From Beverwykella pulmonaria (lineage: Eukaryota; Ascomycota; Dothideomycetes; Pleosporales; Melanommataceae), in the NCBI GenBank assembly GCA_001599595.1, contig BCHH01000013.1, positions 769,538 through 833,537 on the forward strand: DNA of 64,000 bases, given 5' to 3'. This document shows positions 56,353 to 64,000 of the stretch, one piece after another. Position 1 is the first letter of the stretch. The number at the start of each line of letters is the position of its first letter. The notes under the pieces were generated by a model. That model was not told the DNA's origin, did no database searches, and was given only the letters and a program-made list of their open reading frames with translations. The position numbers were made by a program, and so were the translations under genes.

Positions 56353-57945
56353 ATGGTCATTACTGCGATCCCCCAGCACTACACTGCTTCTCCGTCCTCG
56401 CACATCGGCACCCCACACCTGACTATCAACAAGGAGGCTACGATCGATCTCGATTCTAGCAATGCCTTTGAAGGACCCGAGAAGCTCTTAGAAGTATGGT
56501 TCAGCGCCTCGGCTACCGAACTGCCAGGGAAGGCGGGCCCGCTCGGACTCAAGGCCGTATCCGCAGACACTTGGAAGGAAATGCTCGACCTCGTCAACTG
56601 CAAAGTCTTGTCCATCATCGAGTCTGAGGATGTCGATGCCTATCTCCTCTCCGAGTCTAGCATGTTCGTCTTCCCCAACAAGGTCGTTCTCAAAACCTGC
56701 GGCACCACGACCCTGCTGTGGGGACTTCCTCGCTTATTGGAGATTGCAGCCCTCGATGCGGGCTTCCCTCATGTCATGGCTCAACCACTTCGCGGTATTG
56801 CTGCTGCGGCCACCCCATATCGCATTTTTTATAGCAGGAAGAACTTCCTCTTCCCAGACCAGCAGCGTGGACCCCATCGCAGTTGGCGAGACGAAGTCCG
56901 CTTTTTGGACGAGAAGTTCCAAGGTGGCAGTGCGTACATGATCGGAAAGATGAATGGAGAGCATTGGTACCTCTACACCACTGGTCCAGACACTCACCTC
57001 ACCCCACCTGCCAGTCCGGACCGTGAGGTAGAGTTCTCGGAGACTGAGACCAAATTCATCAGCCACCCTACACGCCTGTTGCACCAGCAGGCCACTGACG
57101 AGGAAGAAGACGAGACCTTGGAAATCTTGATGACTGACCTCGATGAGATGAACGCCCGTCAGTTCTATCTCGAGGACGCGAGTGCGGTCGCGGAAGGTCG
57201 ATTTTTCCAAAAGGCTCGTGATGCTCGCAAGAATGCTGTCCAACACCTTGGTTCCATTGCAGAAGAGAAGTGCGAGAGCCTTGGTGGCTCCACCTTCCTT
57301 AACTCTGCTGCCCCTCACTCTGAGAACTTTGATGTCTTTGAGCAGACTTCGTCTGACCATTCGGGCTTCAGCTCTGACGATGACGAGCTCACCTTCCCAG
57401 AGGAGCTGACTACCGAAGGCCACACCCTTGGCACGGTCGTCTCTGAGACGTGCGGCCTCGCCGATGTTTATCCCACCTCTAAGTATCCTGATGCCCGGAT
57501 CGATGCTTACTTATTCACACCCTGCGGCTTCTCTGCCAACGGCGTCATCCCTGCTCCTGGCGGCGCTCCCAATGGTTCCAAGAAAGGCTCTGATGCTACG
57601 CACTACTTCACCGTACATGTCACTCCGGAGCCTCAGTGCAGCTACGCCTCCTTCGAGACTAATGTTCCTGCCCACCAGTCCGGCCGTGAGACTGTTGAGG
57701 TGGTAGAGCACGTTGTAGGCATCTTCAAGCCGGGCCGGTTCAGCGTCACAATCTTCGAGGCGAAGCCAATTGGTGAAGATGGCCTGGGCAAGGGAGTGCA
57801 GAAGAGCAAGAGGATGGATGCTATCAAGGGATACAGGAGGGTTGACAGGATCGTGCATGATCTGGATGGGTATGATCTTGTCTTCAGATACTACGAGAGG
57901 GAAGACTGGAAAGGTGGAGTGCCTAGGTTGGGGGAGAAGGTGTGA
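56353..57945 (+). CDS. SPE2: S-adenosylmethionine decarboxylase proenzyme
   Basis: A single-exon frame from the ATG at 56353 encodes 530 residues. The self-cleavage motif YLLSESSMFVFPNKVVLKTC lies around residue 96-115. The proenzyme cuts at Glu-Ser and turns the second-half Ser into a pyruvoyl group. TTTLLWGLPRLLEIA, SAYMIGKMNGEHWYLYT and CGFSANGVIP (with the catalytic Ser/Cys region) are also diagnostic. The enzyme decarboxylates S-adenosylmethionine to supply aminopropyl groups for spermidine and spermine. The protein is longer than plant or animal forms because of acidic linkers (DEEEDETLEILMTDLDEMNA and a Ser/Asp-rich stretch), usual for filamentous fungi. The leader is long and may be regulatory. 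Confidence 0.95.
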   Translation: MVITAIPQHYTASPSSHIGTPHLTINKEATIDLDSSNAFEGPEKLLEVWFSASATELPGKAGPLGLKAVSADTWKEMLDLVNCKVLSIIESEDVDAYLLSESSMFVFPNKVVLKTCGTTTLLWGLPRLLEIAALDAGFPHVMAQPLRGIAAAATPYRIFYSRKNFLFPDQQRGPHRSWRDEVRFLDEKFQGGSAYMIGKMNGEHWYLYTTGPDTHLTPPASPDREVEFSETETKFISHPTRLLHQQATDEEEDETLEILMTDLDEMNARQFYLEDASAVAEGRFFQKARDARKNAVQHLGSIAEEKCESLGGSTFLNSAAPHSENFDVFEQTSSDHSGFSSDDDELTFPEELTTEGHTLGTVVSETCGLADVYPTSKYPDARIDAYLFTPCGFSANGVIPAPGGAPNGSKKGSDATHYFTVHVTPEPQCSYASFETNVPAHQSGRETVEVVEHVVGIFKPGRFSVTIFEAKPIGEDGLGKGVQKSKRMDAIKGYRRVDRIVHDLDGYDLVFRYYEREDWKGGVPRLGEKV

Positions 57946-58161
57946 GTGTAATATGGTAGGTGAGGATAACTTTTAGTACGGTCCTTCGTTTGCGAGAGGT
58001 GCGATTGTAAGGTTGGCTTTCCCTGTATCTTATCCACTCCTTTTGCGAATTCCTGTCCATTTGATGTTAATGTCACTTCACTCTTTTGGTCTTTAAAGAT
58101 TGCCCTACAGCATGCCGGGGGCAGACAGCCAAGGCAAGATACATACACTCCCTTCAAGTAG
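57946..58161. other. 3' flank of SAM decarboxylase
   Basis: Short spacer up to the left copy of the LINE target-site duplication. Confidence 0.4.
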
Positions 58162-58175
58162 TTATCAAGGCTATC
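58162..58175 (+). repeat. left target-site duplication (14 bp)
   Basis: atcaaggctatctc at 58162-58175 recurs exactly at 60059-60072, framing the LINE-derived insertion. Outside the pair the flanks are unrelated. Confidence 0.9.
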
Positions 58176-60058
58176 TCACCGAACACCAATTTTTCTAGAT
58201 TGTTAGACTGGTACTCCTTATTAATTATCCATCTAAACCTAGCTGAAACAGGCCTGAATTTTCGAATTCTAGTCTTCTCCCGCCCTCTACTCATTGCGCT
58301 GCTGCGCGGTGAGGTAAATGGCAGATTCTGCAGCAGCACCTAGGGCATCCCCTAACCACCAGCAGCCATCTCCCCTCCCCCCAGAGGGCTGCACTAGGCC
58401 AGCGGGGCCCAAGTCTGCTAGACAGAATAATATTCGCACCTCTAAGAGGCACCGCGCGATAGATATCCGCGCGCCAGCACGCCTTTAACTCAGTGGCGGT
58501 GCAAACACCCAGGACAGAGCCAGTACAGCAGCCAACGCCGTCACCAGCGCGATTGCCCCCCACCTCACTACCGCCAGGCACGCTACCCAGAGGCGTGAAA
58601 TCATTACTACAGCCCTAGCAGAGGCTATTAACAATTGCATAAGGGGCTTTAAGAACCCCAAAGATGCAGGGATTGCGGACAACCTCCAGCGCCTAGTTAT
58701 CCAGGCCATCACCACCTTAGTCATAAGCACTAGAAGCAGCACCAGCCACACAGCCAGCGGCAGCAACAGCAACAGCAACTCAAGTGCTGCTAAACACCTT
58801 AGAAAGACGTATGCAGAGGCTGCTTCAACATCCCCCTTAGGGGAGAGCAACTATCCTGTTTTAGGAAGCACGCCCTAAAGAAGACAAGCACAGGCTCTAC
58901 CAGCCCACAACACAACAGCAAGGCAGGACAACAACATGCGCATCCTACTTACAGCACCTGTGTCACGGTATATATGTTATTCTATACGCACCTCACCCTA
59001 TTGGGTTCACTGCACCTTTTTAGGTAGCGCAGGTCGAGTGGTATAGAGCTTGCTCCTGACAGTTATAGAGACTGCAGAGGTAAAGGTACGCTAGTCCCTA
59101 GGACATATAGGCATACTTAGGAACAAAAGGGCAGACCGCCTAGCAGATCTAGAGGCTTACAACCCCTACCCCCCAACACTACAAGCAGCTAAACCTACAG
59201 TTATAGGACTAAGGTCTAACGCCTAAGTCAAGCGCCAGCTTGCGGAAATAGAGTAGTGGAGACAAAACAAAACAACGCTCTCTACATAGTATAACTAATA
59301 GGACTTACCCTATACAAGCACTACTGCACTAGCAGAGCTTAGCCTTAGCCAGCAAATCCTAGCCAAGCTGCTGTTAACTAGGACTATGCACAGCAACTAC
59401 ACCTAGTATTACAGGAAGTTCAAACACAAGGACGCAGAGCTTAACTGCGCATGCGGGAAAGAGAAAGCCCCTAGCTACATAGTCTATTGCCCAAGGGCAC
59501 GCAGACGCTTTGCTAGCTAGCCCTACTAACTAAGCTAGCCACCAACCAACACTTGTAAGGGGCTTTAGTACCTTAAGGAGCTTCTCAACAGCCTAGAGGA
59601 CTTTGTCACCTTTATAGGGCTTGTGAGCCCTAAGGGAGTATTAAGAAGGATTGCTGCACCTAACTAGCTTGTACTACAGGCTCTATAATCTGCCCTTCTA
59701 GGGGCCACTAAGCAACAGGAAAACTAGCTAGTTACTGTTCTGCGGCTACACACCAAGCACCTCCGCGACCCCCTACCCCCCATTTCCTTACTATTTCCTT
59801 ACCTTTTAACTACTACAATTGTGTCCTCTTTTGGATAAGACCCTAACGCTTACGGCGCTACACAGAACAGAACTTCTTACTTTACTTGCATGGAGGAGTC
59901 TAGGAGAACTGACAGGCTCTATACTGATAGAGTAGCTTTTGCATGAAACGTCTCCCCCTCACGGGGAGAGGCGCGTCCCTTATGCCCCACGGGAGGCTCT
60001 TGTAGATAAAGGCCCCGGCCAAGTCTATAGGACGTAAATCAATACAACAACAACAACA
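58176..60058 (+). mobile_element. internally deleted Tad1-type LINE (non-LTR retrotransposon)
   Basis: The 1883-bp insert is bounded by a perfect 14-bp target-site duplication and ends in a CAACAACAACAACAA tail (about 60044-60058), as LINEs do. The left part carries an ORF1 (Gag-like) frame with two stops. After about 58970 the sequence resembles a LINE C-terminus: an RNase H motif (GHIGILRNKRADRLADLEA at 59101-59160) and a Cys-rich finger (about 59443-59490, with Tyr where His is usual). No endonuclease or reverse transcriptase core is present, so the middle is deleted. Former Trp codons read TAG (for example 59092-59094) and CTA/TAG triplets are frequent, suggesting C-to-T/G-to-A mutation such as repeat-induced point mutation. 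A non-functional copy. Confidence 0.85.
58318..58878 (+). pseudogene. LINE ORF1 (Gag-like) remnant
   Basis: A frame starting at the ATG 58318 (MADSAAAPRASPNHQQPSPL) runs 186 codons to the TAA at 58876-58878, interrupted by one TAA at 58486. After that stop it continues with a Ser/Thr/Ala-rich helical region (REIITTALAEAINNCIRGF) and ends with KTYAEAASTSPLGESNYPVL, a style seen near the end of Tad-type ORF1 proteins. Confidence 0.65.
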
Positions 60059-60072
60059 ATCAAGGCTATCTC
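60059..60072 (+). repeat. right target-site duplication (14 bp)
   Basis: Exact second copy of atcaaggctatctc, directly after the (CAA)n tail. Confidence 0.9.
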
Positions 60073-61146
60073 CATGCCTCTTCTTGACGGAAGATATTTG
60101 TTTGCTATTTGGAGTTCAAGCGCAGGTGCAAAATCCACACGAACACCTTGTACCATTTGCTGCATCATGCAAATAACTCGGCACATGACACGCAATGCAA
60201 TGGGGCGAAGACGATGTGCGATCTAGGCAGTGAGCCAGAGTGATGTAAGGTGAGTGGCATGGCGCTTTCCCCTAGAGCGCAATTGCCCCCTAACGCTTTG
60301 AGTAGCTGCTCTTGCCTACCATGCAGATGCTCGAGCTTCCTTATAAAGTTGCTGTCCCAACTCGACTTCTCTTCTTCCCCCTCCATAACCCACAGCATTC
60401 CAGACCTCCACGCCGCCGCTTTCCCGCGCTTCTCTTTCCCTTTCTGGCACTTCAGCTGTACCTCTTGCAGACACCACCCCACTGCACAGCGTCTCTTCTT
60501 CTCTCTCACACACAACTTAATGGCACCCACAAAAAGCCGAAAGAGATGCAAAAACTCGCTTGTTTCCAAATATCAAGAATAGGCTACTTGCAGTCGTTTG
60601 ATCTGTTTGTATCAAAGAGAGCAGACTTAATGGCAACTCACAGCTCTGCGAAGAATCTTATGGGGCTGAACCGAAATGGCACGGAGATACTACTGCTGAT
60701 GCCCTGTCTCTCGATAATTCAAGAAACGTTTTTCTAACTCGACATGGCTGAAATAAAAGAAGAAGACATATGTGAAGCAATGAAGATTTCTATTTGTATA
60801 CTTGCATATGGAGAGATATATTCTTATAGAGAGAGGAGATGCACGAAGGACATGACTTTGCAAGCCGTGTCTATGCTCCCAGCCCAGATGTAGGTATGAG
60901 AGACAAGGTGTCAAACGCCATGATAGGAATCGGATATCCCCACAGTCACGAAGTATTTCCTACTGGCTACGTCATATGTGTGCCTTTTTGATGAACTAAT
61001 CCACTCCGCTTGAAGGATGCTGAGAACTTGGGCTGGCAAGTATCAGTCGAAAGTTCTATCAAGTCGTAGCACCAATATTGACCACTTCCTAGGTGAACAA
61101 AATACGCAAGCCGCCAAATACCAGACTCCATCAATGCTTGTCTAGC
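60073..61146. other. intergenic between the LINE and the last gene
   Basis: Open frames on both strands at 60165-60737 overlap each other and look like C/T-rich leader-type sequence. No supported gene. Confidence 0.4.
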
Positions 61147-63014
61147 TCACTTCCTCTTCTCGACCCTCCCGGCCTGTACTACCGTCGCCTTTCCTAGATT
61201 CCCCTTCGAATTTTCAGCAGGTTTCTTTTTCGTATTCGGCTTCCTCCTCGTATTCGTAGGACCCGCTTTCGGACCCCTATTAAGCTCCTTACCACACCGC
61301 ACCTTTCTCTCCTTCTTCAGCGTAAGCCCGTGCTCCTTGATCCAGAAGATGAGGTCCAGAGAAACATCGCAGAACTCCTGCACGCCGCGTACAAGTTTGT
61401 GTCCACCCTTCCCCGTCATCATGCCCACACGCCAGTTGTCGATGACACGGAAGAATATCTCGTCTGTGTCGGCGCCTTCGGGGTCAATGTTCTCGTCTGT
61501 TTGGAGGAGCTGATATGCCTCGATGACTAGCACGGCAATGGTGTGGAAGTTGAGCACTGCGAGAGCGGGCTCTGGATCTGGCGTGGCGAGCTTGAGGTGT
61601 GCGTCGAGGAAGACGTCAAGGAAGAGCTGGTACTCGAGCTCGCTGTGGTCGGGCGAGAGGTAGACACCCTCGCGCACGAGACCGGGAATGGAGACTTTGG
61701 CGTAGGGCTGTCCGTCTTCAGTCGTTTCGTAAATGGCCTCGTGGCTGGGGAGCTTGAAGTTGAAACCCTTTTCGGCGGATTCGTTGGGAGAGTCTGCGGC
61801 ATGGCGCTGCGTTCTCATTTGCAGTGGCTCGTCGTCGGATGAATCTTCGTCGTCGCTGAGGAGGTTGATGGCATTGGGTTGACGGTTTTCGTTCGCGACT
61901 GGTGAGCGGTCTTCAGCGAGGACAGGTGGGCCGGAGATGCTCTGGGAGAGATGAGGATGTCCGGAAACATAAACGTCTCGTGGGAGTCTCAAGAACTTCT
62001 CGTTCTGAAGTAAGGTAGTCTGGGAAGGTGCCCTCAGTCCCGGGGTATAGTAAAGTGGATTCGAGGGTGGCTGCTTGGCGTCATGTTGACTGTTTGTAGC
62101 ACCTTGAGCCAGGCTTTTGTAGCCATATTCGACATTCTGGATGTAGTATCGAGCATCATGCGGATTGGGATGGTGCTGCGTATACATCGCATCTTGACAC
62201 ACTTCCCCGAAAGCGACAGCGAAGCCCGTATTTCCCTGGCGAGAATTCCGGGCTTCTTGAGTGAAGTATCGTGAGGCGTAGGAATCGGCGGATGCTGCCT
62301 TTGTCGAATCTCCTGGCCTTGGGTCATAGAATCTACCTCGCTAGACATTTGAGCGTTCCTGAACTGGCTGGTATGATCGAACATATAGCTCATGTCCATG
62401 GGTTCCATCTTGATGTTAGGGTATTCGCTATCGCGATGATGATCTATGTCCACAGAAGTGACCTTGCCGGCGCCTGCTTTGCGCGTGAGCTGATTGCTGA
62501 GATTAGACATACGGCACTTATCAGCGGAGTGCATTGAATTGTCTCCCTCCTGCGGCAACTCTCCCGTCTCACGGTGGTGATGTTGATACTGCTCCGGAAA
62601 AGCCGCATCGTGTACTCCAATTTCTGCGATAAGCTGGTTGTCCGCGTTGAGCATCCGATTCGCTTCCATGTGCTCTTCCTCAGTGCCAAATGTTCCCATA
62701 TCTCCCTCCTCTTGATCCCGACCCTGACCCTGATCGTGTTTCATGAAGTCCGGCTCGCCCAATTCTACTCCTGTCCCTGCTCCATTGGTGTACTGACCAA
62801 CGGGATTAAGGATCAGGTTCATGTCCATATGCTTAAGGTCACTGCCCTGTTGCTGTGCCTCTTCCCTGTTGTGATCCCTCTGAAGGCTCTGATTTGTGAA
62901 ATAAGTCTCACCGGGCTCTGGTCCTCCTCCGTCGGGCCGGGTCGTGTTGTTACTGCTGGTAGCTTTAGATTGGCCATTTCTACCGCTATTCCACAGCCAC
63001 TGTAATAGTGTCAT
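61147..63014 (-). CDS. disordered nuclear-type hypothetical protein
   Basis: Two minus-strand frames form one gene. A start frame from the ATG at 63014 (MTLLQWLWNSGRNGQ) runs to about 62200, and a second frame continues from about 62200 to 61147. The switch (within about 62110-62340) is an unresolved intron or a frameshift; an 89-bp intron with donor gtgtgt near 62202 fits the phase. The first half is very polar (Gln/Glu/Asp/Asn/His-rich). The second has an acidic Ser stretch (INLLSDDEDSSDDEP, a casein-kinase-2-like and SUMO-interaction-like pattern). A folded C-terminal region follows (YLSPDHSELEYQLFLDVFLD, FFRVIDNWRVGMMTGKGGHK, LDLIFWIKEHGL), and the tail is Lys/Arg-rich, suggesting nuclear location. 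No known domain recognised. Confidence 0.6.
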
Positions 63015-64000
63015 TGTCGTTGCTTCTAGAAGTTGTGGGTTGTGGTCAATTGATTAAAGGTCGTCGGCGCCGAAGCTGTTTTTGTCAAAATAGGAAGTGA
63101 GGTGTTGGGTGTTTGCAGGAAGCTGTCGATGTGGTCTTATGGCTGCGTAGGATTATTAGCTCGCTAGACACAAATATTTTGCTCTAAGGTCGCTCTAGAA
63201 AGGCCATCAAACTCACTTTCACTCCTACTTCTCTCTCACCCCTCTGACTCGAGGCACGTGCCCTTACGTTTGACATGATTGAGGTGATAGTGAAGGCTGA
63301 AACCTCGCTGAAAAACCGATACCGGCGATGACGCATAGCTTCGGCGAGAAGGCCGACAGAGGTGGCGGTGTGAGGAGTGTCGAAGTGAGTTGGCATCTGA
63401 AGTCGTTTGATACCATAGCGTTGTTCTCCTCGGGTAGAACGAAGGAAGAAATCGTAAGATAATAGTGGACTGAGTACTGAGCGGGATGTTGAGAGTTTGG
63501 GTAAAGTGGAGAGAGTAATGCTTGATGGGGAAGGCGTGAATGTGGTTGGCGTGAGACTACGCCACCGAATGTCTTCGATGAAGGTAGAATCGCTGTAATA
63601 TGTATGTTCATGAGAGGTATGGGGCTCAATAGCGGACGAATATGCGCATGTTTGGGGTGGAAGAAAAGGAATGAGACGAAATGGTACTGTGATGAGCGAA
63701 CACGAACCTTGGGTATATTGAGATATCGAGACACGCGGTGATGCGACTCCAAAAATTTGTGAACGGTAAGTAGAATGCAATCCAAGCAACGCCCAAAATA
63801 ATGTTGTGTGCGAATTATCGGATCTCGGCAAGAGCTCTGCAAGTCGTAGGAAGCTGGAAAACAGATTATCTGTTCATGTCAGTGATATTTGCAATATCTA
63901 CCAGTATAAGGACGCGAGTTGGAAGCTCCCTGATGTCTATCTATGTGTTAAATTTCTATCGTGGTATCTCCATTCCCATGGCCATCAATGACAAGATGCT
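63015..64000. other. right-edge intergenic sequence
   Basis: Overlapping minus-strand frames (63184-63842) have no recognisable motif and are probably the leader region of the preceding gene. Nothing else supported. Confidence 0.35.

Noticed and set aside
63184..63842. Two overlapping minus-strand frames (215 and 192 codons)
   Set aside because: Different frames of the same DNA, neither with a recognisable domain; probably leader sequence of the gene ending at 63014.
1..64000. CRISPR arrays, tRNA or rRNA genes, tailocin or phage regions
   Set aside because: None seen; the window is eukaryotic and no cloverleaf with a GTTCGAAT-type loop was found.

Overview
This window looks like a chromosomal segment of a filamentous ascomycete (Pezizomycotina, plausibly Dothideomycetes). 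Genes are interrupted by short GT-AG introns, mostly 44-90 bp, often with a CTAAC-like branch point. Intergenic DNA is non-repetitive, and lineage-typical genes are present: Pom34, an Egh16/GAS1-like secreted protein, an NCS1 permease, a Zn2Cys6 regulator, a fungal rhodopsin-domain protein and a fungal CorA-like protein. I rebuilt exon structures by hand from reading frame, splice sites and family conservation. No tRNA, rRNA or CRISPR array was seen.

Layout. 1-9.7 kb: a gene fragment at the left edge, a PSI-domain membrane protein, a decayed zinc-knuckle locus (about 2.0-4.3 kb), an unknown two-exon gene (5.5-6.6 kb) and two decayed fragments, one BTB-like. 9.7-20.9 kb: a tiny mitochondrial-type protein, an NCS1 uracil/allantoin-type permease, an AMP-binding-like protein divergent from Pom34, a small one-helix protein and a rhodopsin-domain membrane protein. 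20.9-26.7 kb: a gene-poor island around a 1079-residue P-loop ATPase/nuclease-like protein resembling Crinkler/CR-toxin architectures. 27.1-32.2 kb: an Egh16/GAS1-like secreted protein with an Asn/Ala repeat tail, and a Trp/Gly-rich secreted protein with a GPI-type C-terminus. 32.6-45.6 kb: a disordered protein divergent from the AP-1 mu adaptin gene, a CorA-like protein, a Zn2Cys6 transcription factor with a GC-AG intron, and a short-chain dehydrogenase. 46.2-58 kb: conserved genes for TFIIH helicase XPB/Ssl2 and HID1 (divergent pair), an epoxide-hydrolase-like protein that has lost its nucleophile, and S-adenosylmethionine decarboxylase. 58.2-60.1 kb: an internally deleted LINE flanked by a perfect 14-bp target-site duplication. 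The window ends with an unrecognised disordered nuclear-type gene.

Housekeeping genes (XPB, AP-1 mu, HID1, Pom34, SAM decarboxylase) are intact and interleaved with accessory, secreted or decayed loci. The genes do not form one pathway. The observations most worth following are the P-loop/nuclease effector-like gene, the repeat-tailed Egh16-like protein, two intact pseudoenzyme-type proteins, the clean LINE insertion and the decayed zinc-knuckle locus.
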